Shown here: positions 25,201-34,764 of the stretch, in pieces
How the letters are laid out: each line of letters opens with the position of its first letter
How positions within the stretch are numbered: the first letter of the stretch is position 1
The notes under the pieces: generated by a model
The model's input: the letters and a program-made list of their open reading frames with translations, nothing else
What the model was told of the DNA's origin: nothing
Databases searched by the model: none
Program-made: the position numbers and the translations under genes
Source of the DNA: Asticcacaulis sp. AC466
GTDB lineage: Bacteria > Pseudomonadota > Alphaproteobacteria > Caulobacterales > Caulobacteraceae
Direction of reading: 5' to 3'
DNA: 64,000 nt
NCBI RefSeq assembly: GCF_000495815.1
Contig: NZ_AWGE01000007.1
Coordinates: forward strand, 276,915-340,914

Positions 25201-26861
25201 TTGCGCTCAGCCGCCGTCTTGTCACGCGCGCCCTTGAATTCAGAAGTATCGCGCCATGTGGGCCAAACCGTCGAATTGGCCAGGGCCGACCCGATGCGGT
25301 AATAGAGGGTGGCATCTTCCACCAGTCCCGACAAATCCCATTTGGCCGACCACTCGTCGCCCGGCTGATGGTATCGGTTATCGGTGTAGTCCTTGCTGAA
25401 CGCCTCTCCAGCCTTGACGCCACCCTTGACCATGTCGTCACCCGACCCGGCAACCAGCATGGGCACGCCGCGCTTGACCAGCGGGAAGTGGTCGGAGCGG
25501 AAGAAGCCGCCGGCTTCCGGCCGCGGTTCCGGCGTTATGGTGCGGTGCTGTTCCGTCGCGTACAGTTTGACCAAATCGTCGAGCGACGACTGCCCCACAC
25601 CTTCGACCACGATATCCTTTGTTCGGCCATTGACGTTCAGGGCGTCCATATTGATGCCTGCGACGGTCTTGGCCAAGGGATAGACCGGGTTGTTGGCATA
25701 ATATTCCGATCCCAACAGTCCGCTTTCTTCGGCGGTGAAGGCGATCATGACGATGCTGCGCTTCGGTTTCGGCGCTTTTCCGAAGGCGCGGGCAATTTCT
25801 AACAGGGCAGCGACGCCCGTGCCATTGTCCACAGCCCCGTTACAGATCTTGTCCTTGGCGTCCGGCGCGCAGATGCCCAGATGATCCCAGTGCCCCGTAT
25901 AAAGGATGGTTTCGTCCGGTCGCTCGGTGCCCGGCAGGCGGGCGATGATATTGTGGGTCGTGATTTCGGTGGCGGCGACCTTGTAGCTGCCGCTCAGCGT
26001 GACATTCAGGTCCACAGCACGGAAGTCCCGCGACCGCGCCTTGACACGCAATGCCGCCAGGTCCTGCCCAGCGGCCTTGAACAGGGCGTCGGCCGTTTCA
26101 TGGCTGATCCACGATTCCAGCTTCGGGCTGGCCGTAGACGGATCAGGACGGACGATATCGAACTTCGACCCGATATTGGAATTGCGCACCGTATCCCAGC
26201 CATAAGAGGCGGCGTCGGCATCATGGATGATCAACACCCCGGCCGCACCGCGACGAGCCGCCTCTTCGTACTTGTAGGTCCAACGGCCGTAATAGGTCAT
26301 GGCCTTGCCGTTGAACGTCATCAATTGCGGTTCGACGAAGTCCGGATCGTTGATCAGTTCGACCAAAATCTTGCCGCGAACATCTATATCTTTGCCATCC
26401 GGGCCTTTGAAATCATTCCAGTTGCGCTCCGGCGCGCTGACACCATAGCCGACGAAAACCAGCGGTGCCTTATCGAAGCTCACATCGCTGGTCGCACCGC
26501 GCGTCGAGACGGTGATTTCAACGCCCTGGTGCAGGTCCATGGTCTTACCATCAGCGAGGTTGAAGGCCAGCTTGGGGTCGCTGACCACGAACTGGCGCAA
26601 ATGCACGTCCTGCGTCCAGCCTCCATTGTCGCCGCCGGGTTGAAAACCCGCCGCGGCAAAGCTTTTGGACAGATAGTCGATCGTCTTCTGTTCGGCCCGC
26701 GTAGTAATTCCTCGCCCTTCGAAATCGTCGGCGGAAATCACCTTAATGTCTTGCGAAATCCGGGCCGCGCTTATGACCGGGGCGTTGGCCGCCGGCGTCT
26801 TAGCCGTCGCCGGGAGAGCGATCACCAAAGCGGCTGTGGCGAGAAGAATAGACTTGAACAT
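25197..26861 (-). CDS. M28-family exported metallo-aminopeptidase
   Basis: M28 enzymes are zinc-dependent exopeptidases; this one is probably periplasmic. The 554-residue protein starts with a signal peptide (FKSILLATAALVIALPATAK). A PA-like inserted domain (about 110-260) is followed by the catalytic domain. Zinc-ligand motifs are visible: TGHWDHLGI, DNGTGVAAL and FTAEESGLLGSEYYA. A C-terminal RSDHFPLVKRG motif supplies the last His. Domain order matches PA-M28 aminopeptidases. It runs with mmcQ and is divergent from the fasciclin gene across about 200 bases. Confidence 0.94.
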   Translation of the reverse strand: MFKSILLATAALVIALPATAKTPAANAPVISAARISQDIKVISADDFEGRGITTRAEQKTIDYLSKSFAAAGFQPGGDNGGWTQDVHLRQFVVSDPKLAFNLADGKTMDLHQGVEITVSTRGATSDVSFDKAPLVFVGYGVSAPERNWNDFKGPDGKDIDVRGKILVELINDPDFVEPQLMTFNGKAMTYYGRWTYKYEEAARRGAAGVLIIHDADAASYGWDTVRNSNIGSKFDIVRPDPSTASPKLESWISHETADALFKAAGQDLAALRVKARSRDFRAVDLNVTLSGSYKVAATEITTHNIIARLPGTERPDETILYTGHWDHLGICAPDAKDKICNGAVDNGTGVAALLEIARAFGKAPKPKRSIVMIAFTAEESGLLGSEYYANNPVYPLAKTVAGINMDALNVNGRTKDIVVEGVGQSSLDDLVKLYATEQHRTITPEPRPEAGGFFRSDHFPLVKRGVPMLVAGSGDDMVKGGVKAGEAFSKDYTDNRYHQPGDEWSAKWDLSGLVEDATLYYRIGSALANSTVWPTWRDTSEFKGARDKTAAERK

Positions 26862-27063
26862 TTGGTTGCCTCCACAAAATCGTTGCCGGTGATGCTAGTT
26901 TCCGTCCCACCGGAGTCAAGCTGTAAGCGAAAGTAAGCGACCCGGACGCGACGACAAGGAATTGAATAAGGAAGTCATAAAGGCGAAATCCGGTTCGCTT
27001 TCGCAGGCGTATCTCTTTGCAGATATCCACACCGCATACGGCGTGGCTTACAAAGGAACCGAC

Positions 27064-27699
27064 ATGCGCTCTTTTTCACTTCTCGCCCTGATTGCCGCCG
27101 CCTCTCTGACCGCCAGTGCGGCTGGCGCACAAAATCCGAACCTGCCCCAGGCGGATCAGAACCCCGCTCACCAGATGCATTATTCCCAAAAATCGCCCAT
27201 GGCCGCGTCGGGCAATCCAGTGGTCGGTGGCGCGGAAATGTACCCGAACCGGAATATCGTTCAAAACGCCATGAACTCCAAGGACCATACAACCCTGGTG
27301 GCTGCGATCAAGGCCGCCGGTCTGGTTGACACCTTGTCAGGTCCCGGCCCCTTCACCGTTTTTGCACCGACGAACGAGGCGCACGCGGCCTTACCGGCCG
27401 GCACGCTGGACACCCTGCTGAAGCCGGAAAACAAGGCGCAGTTGGTCAAGATTCTGACCTGCCATGTCGTGGCCGGAAAAGTCTCAGCCAGCGACTTATC
27501 GACATGGATCGACAAAAATAATGGCGCTTACAAGATCACGACCCTTGGCGGCTGCGTTCTGACGGCCACTAAGGACGATGCCGGCACGATCTGGCTGACC
27601 GACGAAACCGGCGCCAAGGGGGAAATCACCATCGCCGATGTCCAGCAATCCAACGGCGTCATCCATGTTGTGGACAAGGTTCTGCTGCCCGCCGCTTAA
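27064..27699 (+). CDS. Fasciclin (FAS1) domain exported protein
   Basis: FAS1 domains mediate adhesion in exported proteins. The 211-residue product begins at 27064 with an AAAGGAA site upstream and a signal peptide (FSLLALIAAASLTASAAGA). The single FAS1 domain (about 70-205) shows the conserved FTVFAPTNEAHAALP motif and CHVVAGKVS, and ends with NGVIHVVDKVLLP. Such proteins are common in aquatic alphaproteobacteria. A strong terminator follows. Confidence 0.95.
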   Translation: MRSFSLLALIAAASLTASAAGAQNPNLPQADQNPAHQMHYSQKSPMAASGNPVVGGAEMYPNRNIVQNAMNSKDHTTLVAAIKAAGLVDTLSGPGPFTVFAPTNEAHAALPAGTLDTLLKPENKAQLVKILTCHVVAGKVSASDLSTWIDKNNGAYKITTLGGCVLTATKDDAGTIWLTDETGAKGEITIADVQQSNGVIHVVDKVLLPAA

Positions 27700-27723
27700 T
27701 TTCAGTCTTACGGCCAACTTTAA

Positions 27724-27757
27724 CCCCGGCGCTCTCACCCGCGCCGGGGTCTTTTTG
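27724..27757 (+). terminator. Rho-independent terminator after fasciclin gene
   Basis: A nine-pair perfect stem (CCCCGGCGC with GCGCCGGGG) with an eight-base loop is followed by TCTTTTTG. Correctly placed 25 bases beyond the stop codon. Confidence 0.87.
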
Positions 27758-27841
27758 TCGGGATGAAACCGCGTATCCAAGACGGCCTGGTGTTTTCGCA
27801 TCTTGCCTCCCCGCAGAATCCGGCGCATAAATCGGCGGCGC

Positions 27842-27855
27842 TGTTAGCGCTAACA
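27842..27855. promoter_or_regulatory. Perfect 14-bp palindrome, LacI-family operator type
   Basis: TGTTAGCGCTAACA is a perfect inverted repeat with a central CG, the form of LacI-family operators. It ends 20 bases before the ATG of the SGNH hydrolase, so a bound repressor would block transcription of that gene. No LacI-type gene lies nearby. Confidence 0.65.
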
Positions 27856-27875
27856 AATAATGCAGGGACGCCACC

Positions 27876-29105
27876 ATGATTTCTTTCACACGTCGCGCGG
27901 CGGTGATGACCGCCATTGTGTTCATGTGCGCCACGCCGGTTTGGGCACAAACGCCGTCCGGCTGGGTGGGAACGTGGTATTCGGCGCAGATGAAAGCCGG
28001 CGCGGATAGTGTATTGCCGCCAGAGCAGTCCAGCAATGTCACCCTGCGCCAGATTGTCCATATCACCAAGGGCGGCAGCCTTTTTCGGTTGCGGCTGTCG
28101 AACGCCATGGGCACGGATCCGCTTCCGATCGGCAATGTCCACCTCGCCCACGCGCTCTCGCCCGCCTCCGCTGACATAGATGCCTCAACAGACCGCGCCG
28201 TCACCTTCAATGGCCGCAACGACATCGTCATTCCGGCCGGTGCGGACGTCTTATCCGACCCTATAACGCTCAGTGTCTCCGATCAGGCGGACCTGGCCAT
28301 AAGCTTCCACCTGTCTCAGGCACCGATGACGCAGACCGGCCATCCGGGATCACGAGCGACATCCTACGTCGTGGCGGGCGACCGTGGGGCGGAGGCCGGC
28401 CTGGCCGATGCGACGCCGGTCAATCACTGGTACAACATCGCCGGTATTGAGGTCATGGCTCCCGCAGCCACCAAGGGGATTGTCACGTTCGGGGATTCGA
28501 TCACCGATGGCTACGGTATTACACCGAACAGCAATCGCCGGTTCCCAGACTATCTGGCGCAGCGTCTGAAGGATAAACCCTTTACGGTGCTGAACGCAGG
28601 CATTGGCGGCAATCGCCTGCTGCTGGACGGCAACGGTGCCAATGCCCTAGCGCGTTTTGATCGCGATGTGCTGAGCCAACCCGGCGTGCGTCACATCATC
28701 TTGCTGGAAGGCGTCAATGACCTGGGCATGCTGACGAAGGAAAGCCCAGCCACGCCGGAAGCGCACGCGGCGATGGTAGAGCAAATCAAACAGGCCTATG
28801 TTCAGATGATCGACCGCGCCCATAGTCATGGTCTCAAAATATATGGCGGCACCATCATGCCCTATATGGGCATGTCCTTCTATCATCCGGAGCCGGTCAG
28901 CGAAGCCGATCGCCAGGCGATCAATCACTGGATTCGTGTGTCGGGCCGTTTCGATGCGGTCATTGATTTCGATGCAGCGATGCGCGATCCCGCCAACCCG
29001 GAACATTTGCTGCCCGTCTATGACAGCGGCGACCATATTCACCCGTCAGAAGCCGGCTACAAGGCGATGGCTGACGCAGTAGACGTGAAGCTTTTCTCGG
29101 AGTGA
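27876..29105 (+). CDS. SGNH/GDSL-family exported hydrolase
   Basis: An exported esterase or lipase-type hydrolase, possibly acting on acylated sugars. The 409-residue protein has a signal peptide (VMTAIVFMCATPVWAQ). An N-terminal beta domain (about 30-195) precedes the SGNH core. Block I, FGDSITDGYG, is near residue 206-215 with the Ser nucleophile. GGNRLL is the block III oxyanion Asn, and GDHIHPSEAGYKAM near 385 gives the Asp-x-x-His pair. An operator-like palindrome is just upstream. Substrate is unknown. Confidence 0.93.
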   Translation: MISFTRRAAVMTAIVFMCATPVWAQTPSGWVGTWYSAQMKAGADSVLPPEQSSNVTLRQIVHITKGGSLFRLRLSNAMGTDPLPIGNVHLAHALSPASADIDASTDRAVTFNGRNDIVIPAGADVLSDPITLSVSDQADLAISFHLSQAPMTQTGHPGSRATSYVVAGDRGAEAGLADATPVNHWYNIAGIEVMAPAATKGIVTFGDSITDGYGITPNSNRRFPDYLAQRLKDKPFTVLNAGIGGNRLLLDGNGANALARFDRDVLSQPGVRHIILLEGVNDLGMLTKESPATPEAHAAMVEQIKQAYVQMIDRAHSHGLKIYGGTIMPYMGMSFYHPEPVSEADRQAINHWIRVSGRFDAVIDFDAAMRDPANPEHLLPVYDSGDHIHPSEAGYKAMADAVDVKLFSE

Positions 29106-29123
29106 GCCACCGCGTAAAGCGCC

Positions 29124-29567
29124 TTACCGGGCGTTTTCTGCCGTGGCAACCTGGCTGGGCGGGAGTTTCCAGTTGGTCGTGAAGCGCAACCAGTTTCCGG
29201 CTTGGTGGCCCGGACGCGCGGTATCTGTCTGGGCCCATTTCAGGACCGTAACCGCCAGGCCTTGACCAAGACCGTATCCTTGCTGGCTTTCTGAAGCCAC
29301 GACGCAGCGCGTCAGATAGCCGTCCTGACCGATCTGGCAGTCGACCGCCGCCTGGCCTTCAATGGAAGCAATCTTGGCCGGGCGGGGATATTCGCCGGCG
29401 TCGCTAAGGTCACTGCCGTCGCGGGTGAAGACATGTGCATCACCAATTTGCGGCTCACCGATCGGCGCACATTTAACGCCGCCGCCATAGGCCGTAGCAT
29501 CTTGGGCTCCGGCGCCTGTTGCTGCCAGCCCGCACAGAAGAGATATCGAAAGAACAGCCGATTTCAT
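29124..29567 (-). CDS. Exported protein with TonB-C-like domain
   Basis: The 147-residue product has a signal peptide (AVLSISLLCGLAATGAGAQ) and one compact domain. The domain shows EYPRPAKIASIEGQAAVDCQIGQDG and TRCVVASESQQGYGLGQGLAVTVLKW, which match the C-terminal domain of TonB-type energy transducers. It lacks the N-terminal membrane anchor and Pro-rich spacer of real TonB, so it is not a conventional transducer. Three Cys in the mature part may form disulfides. It is convergent to the SGNH gene, 18 bases apart. Confidence 0.78.
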   Translation of the reverse strand: MKSAVLSISLLCGLAATGAGAQDATAYGGGVKCAPIGEPQIGDAHVFTRDGSDLSDAGEYPRPAKIASIEGQAAVDCQIGQDGYLTRCVVASESQQGYGLGQGLAVTVLKWAQTDTARPGHQAGNWLRFTTNWKLPPSQVATAENAR

Positions 29568-29734
29568 AAGCCCACCTTGTTACGCTTTTCATGCAGTAAG
29601 CTACTGATGGCTATAAAGGGGCAATAAGGAGAGTCTGGCAATCGCTAATTTTGGGATGTGGTTAATGGCGACGGGGTATTCCCTCATCCCCTGCCCTCTT
29701 TCTTCTTGCGGCGCATCATGCTATCCGCAGCCCC

Positions 29735-31540
29735 ATGAGCACAGACCTTTCCAAGATCCGCAATTTCTCCATCGTCGCCCACATCGACCACGGCAAATCC
29801 ACCCTGTCCGACCGCCTCATCCAATATACCGGCGGCCTGACCGCGCGCGAGATGAAGGAGCAGGTGCTCGACAATATGGATATCGAGCGCGAACGCGGCA
29901 TCACCATAAAGGCCCAGACCGTCCGCCTGAATTACAAGGCCCATGACGGCGAAACCTACGTACTCAATCTTATGGACACGCCGGGTCACGTCGACTTTGC
30001 CTACGAAGTCTCGCGCTCACTGGCGGCTTGTGAAGGCTCTATCCTGGTCGTCGATGCGTCACAGGGGGTCGAAGCCCAGACCTTGGCCAACGTCTACCAA
30101 GCCATCGACAACAACCACGAAATCGTCCCGGTCCTCAATAAGATCGACCTACCGGCTGCGGAACCAGAACGCGTGCGCGCCCAGATCGAGGATGTCATCG
30201 GCATAGACGCCTCCGACGCCGTGCTGGCTTCCGCCAAGTCCGGCCTGGGCATCGAGGACGTTCTCGAAGCCATCGTCACGCGCTTGCCCGCCCCCAAGGG
30301 CGAAGAAAGCGAACCGCTAAAGGCCTTGCTGGTCGATGCCTGGTATGACCCCTATCTCGGCGTTGTCGTTCTGGTCCGCATTTTCAATGGCCGTATGCGC
30401 CCGGGCCAGCAGGTCAAGCTGATGAACGCCGGCGCGACGTACAAGATCGACAAGCTTGGTGTATTCCAGCCCAAGGCGACCGACGTGGAAAGCCTGGGGC
30501 CTGGCGAAATCGGCTTCTTCACCGCCCAGATCAAGGAAGTGTCCGATGCCGCCGTCGGTGACACCATCACAGACGAGCGCAAGCCTACCGCCGCCGCCAT
30601 GACGGGATTCAAGGAAGTGCAGCCGGTCGTCTTCTGCGGCATCTTCCCGGTCGATGCGGCCGATTTCGAAGATTTGCGCGCCGCCATGGGCCGTCTGCGG
30701 CTCAATGACGCCAGCTTCTCGTTCGAAATGGAAACGTCCGCAGCTCTGGGTTTCGGCTTCCGCTGCGGCTTCCTTGGACTTCTGCACCTGGAAATTATCC
30801 AGGAGCGGTTGTCGCGGGAGTTCAATCTCGATCTGATCGCGACCGCGCCGTCGGTTGTCTATAAGATCTACATGAACAACGGCGATGTCATCGACCTGCA
30901 CAACCCGGCCGATATGCCCGATCCGGTAAAGATCGACCATATCGAGGAGCCGTGGATCAAGGCGACGATCTTCTGTCCTGACGATTATCTCGGCGCGATT
31001 ATCAAACTTTGTCAGGACCGCCGCGGCAGCCAGGCCGATCTGTCCTATGTCGGCACCCGCGCGATGGTTGTTTACTACCTGCCGCTCAACGAAGTGGTGT
31101 TCGACTTCTACGACCGCCTGAAATCGGTGTCCAAGGGCTACGCCTCCTTCGACTATACGATCGAGGAATATCGCGAAGGCGATCTGGTAAAGATGTCCAT
31201 CCTGGTCAATTCCGAGCCGGTGGACGCGTTGTCTATGCTGGTTCACCGCGACCGGGCCGAAACACGCGGCCGTGGCATGTGCGAGAAGATGCGCGAGTTG
31301 ATCCCGCAACATCTGTTTGTCATTCCGATTCAGGCGGCCATTGGCGGCCGGATCGTCGCTCGCGAAACCGTGCGCGCCCTTCGCAAGGACGTGACGGCCA
31401 AATGCTACGGCGGCGACGCGACCCGGAAAAAGAAGCTTTTGGAAAAGCAAAAGGAAGGCAAGAAAAAGATGCGGCAGTTCGGCAAGGTCGAAATCCCGCA
31501 GGAAGCCTTCATCGCCGCCCTCAAGATGGACAATGATTGA
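29735..31540 (+). CDS. lepA: Elongation factor 4 (LepA), ribosomal back-translocase GTPase
   Basis: LepA is a translational GTPase that acts on stalled or mis-translocated ribosomes. The 601-residue protein shows all G motifs: G1 AHIDHGKST (about 15-23), G2 region RGITIKAQ, G3 DTPGHVDF (about 78-85), and G4 NKID. Domains II, III and V are typical, with [16 protein letters not shown] and [11 protein letters not shown]. The C-terminal domain unique to LepA has [18 protein letters not shown]. Length and motifs are intact. Confidence 0.98.
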   Translation: MSTDLSKIRNFSIVAHIDHGKSTLSDRLIQYTGGLTAREMKEQVLDNMDIERERGITIKAQTVRLNYKAHDGETYVLNLMDTPGHVDFAYEVSRSLAACEGSILVVDASQGVEAQTLANVYQAIDNNHEIVPVLNKIDLPAAEPERVRAQIEDVIGIDASDAVLASAKSGLGIEDVLEAIVTRLPAPKGEESEPLKALLVDAWYDPYLGVVVLVRIFNGRMRPGQQVKLMNAGATYKIDKLGVFQPKATDVESLGPGEIGFFTAQIKEVSDAAVGDTITDERKPTAAAMTGFKEVQPVVFCGIFPVDAADFEDLRAAMGRLRLNDASFSFEMETSAALGFGFRCGFLGLLHLEIIQERLSREFNLDLIATAPSVVYKIYMNNGDVIDLHNPADMPDPVKIDHIEEPWIKATIFCPDDYLGAIIKLCQDRRGSQADLSYVGTRAMVVYYLPLNEVVFDFYDRLKSVSKGYASFDYTIEEYREGDLVKMSILVNSEPVDALSMLVHRDRAETRGRGMCEKMRELIPQHLFVIPIQAAIGGRIVARETVRALRKDVTAKCYGGDATRKKKLLEKQKEGKKKMRQFGKVEIPQEAFIAALKMDND

Positions 31541-31563
31541 CATAGGCTCTGGATAGAAGCCCG

Positions 31564-31597
31564 TGCTTTCCGACCCCGCCATCGGCGCCGGAAAGCA
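31564..31597. terminator. Possible terminator hairpin between lepA and cysteine-protein cluster
   Basis: TGCTTTCCG pairs with CGGAAAGCA (nine pairs), with an inner GCC-GGC pairing. The T-run is weak on both strands. It could mark the 3' ends of lepA and of the convergent cluster. Confidence 0.4.
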
Positions 31598-31605
31598 TCA
31601 TCTAT

Positions 31606-32019
31606 CTATCGGCGGCCCTTCAGCGCCTCGGCGTCTTCACGCGAAATCGGCTCGATCTTGGCGATAATACAGCGCGTGGGAATGGCAGAGGTGACGTCGC
31701 CGGTGATTGTGACGTCCACCGGACGGCACACGCGTCCAGTGCTGTAATATTCGATACCGATCGCCTCGTTCTTCGACATGCAGTCCCCGGCCATGGTCAA
31801 CACCACGGAGTTGCCGCGATAATCGGTCATAAGCAGGGTCTTACGGTCAATAACGACGGTTTGATCGATAGGGGTTGAAACACATTTTTCCAGCTTTGTT
31901 GTGGAGCGCGCGTCCGCAACGGCTCTGTCGTCATCGGCCATGGATTGCCCGGCCGCAAGCGCAATACCTGCGGCGAGCAAGGCGCAAATACCGGCCGTTA
32001 AAAGTTTGACTTGGGTCAT
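31606..32019 (-). CDS. Exported four-cysteine protein, tandem paralog 3
   Basis: From ATG at 32019 the 137-residue product has a signal peptide (VKLLTAGICALLAAGIALAAG) and four Cys in the mature region (KCVS, DCMS, VCRP, RCII). A pattern VVIDRKTLLMTDYRGNSVVLTMAGDC recurs in the two genes upstream. The start overlaps the stop of the upstream paralog by one base (TGATG). The layout resembles DUF6491-type proteins, from memory, function unknown. Four regularly spaced Cys suggest two disulfides in the periplasm. Confidence 0.75.
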   Translation of the reverse strand: MTQVKLLTAGICALLAAGIALAAGQSMADDDRAVADARSTTKLEKCVSTPIDQTVVIDRKTLLMTDYRGNSVVLTMAGDCMSKNEAIGIEYYSTGRVCRPVDVTITGDVTSAIPTRCIIAKIEPISREDAEALKGRR

Positions 32020-32453
32020 CAGTTGCTCGGGTCCAGATGTTCCGCTTCTTCGCGGCTGATAGGCTGTACGCTGTTGATAATGCACTTAAGCGGACGTTCG
32101 CCATTTTGCGACCGCAGAAGCGTGGCGTCGTAAGCACGGCAGATTTGTGTGTTGCCACGGAATTCGAAGCCGAACTGATCGAAGTCGGTCATACTGCGGC
32201 AGGGGCCGCCAACGCCCACCTTATACGCATTGCCCGACCGGTCGTAGATCAGCAGTGTTTTCTCATCAACGACGTGGAAGCGGCCGGTATTTTGACCATC
32301 GAGACACTTAGGGGGTTGTCTGGGTGCGGAGGCGCGCGCATCGCCCCGATCCTGGGCCAGCACAGGCACCGCACCAGATAAGGCCGTCACCGCTATGGCC
32401 CCGGCCATGAGCCCACCGGCAATAAAGCCGGCCAGATACATTTTTTTCGCCAT
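32019..32453 (-). CDS. Exported four-cysteine protein, tandem paralog 2
   Basis: The 144-residue product has a signal peptide (IAGGLMAGAIAVTALSGAVPVLAQ), then KCLDGQNTGRFHVVDEKTLLIYDRSGNAYKVGVGGPC. The third and fourth Cys are in ICRAYD and KCIINSVQPISREEAE. The order and spacing of the four Cys, and the VDEKTLLI and C-terminal C-I-I-x-x-V-x-P-I-S-R-E motifs, are shared with both neighbours. It is the middle member of a three-gene array. Confidence 0.77.
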   Translation of the reverse strand: MAKKMYLAGFIAGGLMAGAIAVTALSGAVPVLAQDRGDARASAPRQPPKCLDGQNTGRFHVVDEKTLLIYDRSGNAYKVGVGGPCRSMTDFDQFGFEFRGNTQICRAYDATLLRSQNGERPLKCIINSVQPISREEAEHLDPSN

Positions 32454-32477
32454 AGTTCTGTTCCTTCCTGCGATGCG

Positions 32478-32936
32478 CTACTTGGCGCGATCGGCCTTGC
32501 GTTTCATTACATAGGGAGCGGCTTCATCGCCGGTCAGGTGGTGGACACTCGTCACCGTGCAGCTCTGCACGCGATTGCCTGACAAGTCGCTATAGAAGAT
32601 TTCAGCATCCATGGGCCCACAAACGTCAGCCATGCCGAGGCCACGGGATCGAATGCCGATGCGCATACTGGTATCTATTCCCATGCAAGCGCCACCCAGT
32701 TCCAGCTCGTACGCCTCGTTCCAATCCGAAACGATGATCATTTTATGATCATTGATTGTATTGAAGCTTCGGACATGCGCCGGATCAAAACAGGCACGCG
32801 GGTCGCGATTGACTCGGCTTTCCGGATTTGGCCTGCCCGCCGACATGGCTCCGGCCGAAACAGCCATGACGCCGCTCACAAAAATGACCCCGAAGCCGAG
32901 CGCTGCCAGGGGAAGAATGTAGGTGGATTTTGTCAT
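32478..32936 (-). CDS. Exported four-cysteine protein, tandem paralog 1
   Basis: The most upstream and most diverged of three tandem paralogs. The 152-residue product has a signal peptide (LAALGFGVIFVSGVMAVSAGA). Mature Cys occur in ACFD, GACMG, VCGPM and SCTV, aligning with the other two. The NDHKMIIVSDWNEAYELELGGAC segment corresponds to the shared beta-hairpin region. It is read from its own ATG 24 bases before the next member. Function is unknown. Confidence 0.77.
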   Translation of the reverse strand: MTKSTYILPLAALGFGVIFVSGVMAVSAGAMSAGRPNPESRVNRDPRACFDPAHVRSFNTINDHKMIIVSDWNEAYELELGGACMGIDTSMRIGIRSRGLGMADVCGPMDAEIFYSDLSGNRVQSCTVTSVHHLTGDEAAPYVMKRKADRAK

Positions 32937-32993
32937 GATGGCACCTCTGGCACAGAGTCTACTCAGCCTACCTGAACGGCGTATGAACAGCTT

Positions 32994-34751
32994 TTATACG
33001 CTCGACCGGCGGCAATCGATTAGACGTTCCGTTTGGCGTTGCAGGGCAAAGGTTTTGCACAAAATTTGCGTCATCACTGCCTTGGCCAGCAAGGGCGCCA
33101 GACAGAAGCCGCGCGCCCCAAGTCCAGTCAATAACCACACGCCCGATTCGGCCTGTCCGGCCACGGGCAGATAATCAGGTGTCGTCACCCGCACTGACGC
33201 GCGGGACCGTGACGGCAGGTGCTCCGCCATAGCCGCCCCGGCGGGGATGACTTTGGCGAGATTGGCGATGTTCAAGGCACGATCCTCGGCGCGGATATCT
33301 GATCCACGATCATCGCGAACATGGGTCGCGCCAAACAACACGCCGTCCGCAAGCGGCAAAGCATAGCCGCCCCAACTGATCGCCCCGCCTGGCCCGTCCG
33401 TAAGGGCGACGCATTCTACCTGCCCCCGAACCGGCTGAAGTCGTACCCCCTCGCCCGCGAGATCGAGCATCCCCTCGCCGCACGCCAGGATGACCGCATC
33501 ATATCCGGTGAAATCTCCATCTTCGCCCTGAACGGTCGATGGGGTTACACCTGTTACACGCACCTGGACCGGTTGCTGGCCGGCCAATAAAGCGTCAAGC
33601 ACCGTGCGAGGCTGCACCGATAGAGCGGTCGCGATATAGATGCCGCTAGACGTCGGCCCGTCAATTGCTTCACCGGCTGAAAACAGACGCAGGTCTCCAT
33701 CGGCAAAGCCCGTTTGCGTAACGATCCGGGCAAATCGCGAGGCGTCACGATCTGTGGCTTCATACTGATGGGCGCCCTCGGACAGTATCGCCTCCGGGCA
33801 CAGGCGCCGATACAGCGCCCCCGCATAGGCAAACGCATCGGCATACAGGTCGGAAATCGCATTGGCGCCGGCATCAAGACGCGGCGTAACCAGGGCGCCC
33901 TCATTCCCGGACGCCCCCGCGCCGGGATTGCCCGCCTCAAACAGGTCAACACCAATCCCAAGCAGGCGGGCCTGATACACCAGGGCGCAACCGGAAATGC
34001 CCGCGCCGATGACGGCGATTTTATGTGGGCGGGCGGGGCGAACCGCAACCTCGCCGGTTCGTATGGCCTCCAGGCGTTCGCGCTTGCGTCCGAACCCCGG
34101 CTTCTTTTCGACCGAAAATCCGGCCGCCTGGAGCCCGCGTCGCACGAAGCCCGCTACGGTGAAGGTGGCAAGCGGCGCACCCGCCCTGGTTTTGGCGGCA
34201 ATTTGAGCGAAAACATCGTCCGCCCACATATCGGGGTTAAGCGCCGGAGAAAACCCGTCCAGAAAAACGGCATCGGCCATGCCTTGCCAAGCGGTGAGCG
34301 CCGCACGGACATCCATCAGGCCGAGCGTCAGGCTCACGCCCCACTGCGGGAAATCCATATAGTGAAAGCCACGCCGGCTTTTGGGCCATTGGGCCAGCAG
34401 CGCGTCCGTCATCTCAGCCAGTTCCGGCCAATTGCGCAAGGCCTGTCCGGCCTCCTGCGCGCTCATAATAAAGCCTTCGATGGAAAATATATGCAGATGC
34501 GCGCCCGGTTCACGCGTTCGGGCCCACAGTTGCATCACGGCGGCGATATTCAGTCCAGTACCGAAACCCAATTCCAGGAGCGAGATGCCCCCCCTGCCCC
34601 GCCACATTTCCGGCATGTTGCACCCCGCCAGAAAAACCGCGCGTGTTTCGCTCAAGCCATCTTGCAACGAATAATAGATGTCCCCGAAGCGACCCGATCT
34701 CGGTGCGCCGTCTTCGGCAAAGTAAAGTTCCGGGTTTGCGTCGTTTATCAC
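32994..34751 (-). CDS. mnmC: Bifunctional tRNA wobble-uridine modification enzyme MnmC
   Basis: MnmC completes the modification at the wobble uridine of certain tRNAs. Its C-terminal FAD domain removes the carboxymethyl group and its N-terminal domain adds the methyl. The 585-residue product from GTG at 34751 has the methyltransferase start (EDGAPRSGRFGDIYYS) and the SAM motif LLELGFGTGLNIAAV near residue 60. The FAD GxGxxG motif (IAVIGAGISGCALVYQARLLG) lies near residue 253. The start is uncertain: a TTG at 34766 in the same frame overlaps the T-run of a terminator. No ribosome site is visible at either. Confidence 0.92.
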   Translation of the reverse strand: MINDANPELYFAEDGAPRSGRFGDIYYSLQDGLSETRAVFLAGCNMPEMWRGRGGISLLELGFGTGLNIAAVMQLWARTREPGAHLHIFSIEGFIMSAQEAGQALRNWPELAEMTDALLAQWPKSRRGFHYMDFPQWGVSLTLGLMDVRAALTAWQGMADAVFLDGFSPALNPDMWADDVFAQIAAKTRAGAPLATFTVAGFVRRGLQAAGFSVEKKPGFGRKRERLEAIRTGEVAVRPARPHKIAVIGAGISGCALVYQARLLGIGVDLFEAGNPGAGASGNEGALVTPRLDAGANAISDLYADAFAYAGALYRRLCPEAILSEGAHQYEATDRDASRFARIVTQTGFADGDLRLFSAGEAIDGPTSSGIYIATALSVQPRTVLDALLAGQQPVQVRVTGVTPSTVQGEDGDFTGYDAVILACGEGMLDLAGEGVRLQPVRGQVECVALTDGPGGAISWGGYALPLADGVLFGATHVRDDRGSDIRAEDRALNIANLAKVIPAGAAMAEHLPSRSRASVRVTTPDYLPVAGQAESGVWLLTGLGARGFCLAPLLAKAVMTQILCKTFALQRQTERLIDCRRSSV

Positions 34752-34764
34752 GTGAGCGGCACAC

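Noticed and set aside
25881..26936. 351-codon plus-strand frame opposite the M28 peptidase
   Set aside because: Antisense shadow of the conserved peptidase.
30317..31582. 421-codon minus-strand frame opposite lepA
   Set aside because: Antisense to a complete lepA gene; no ribosome site or motif.
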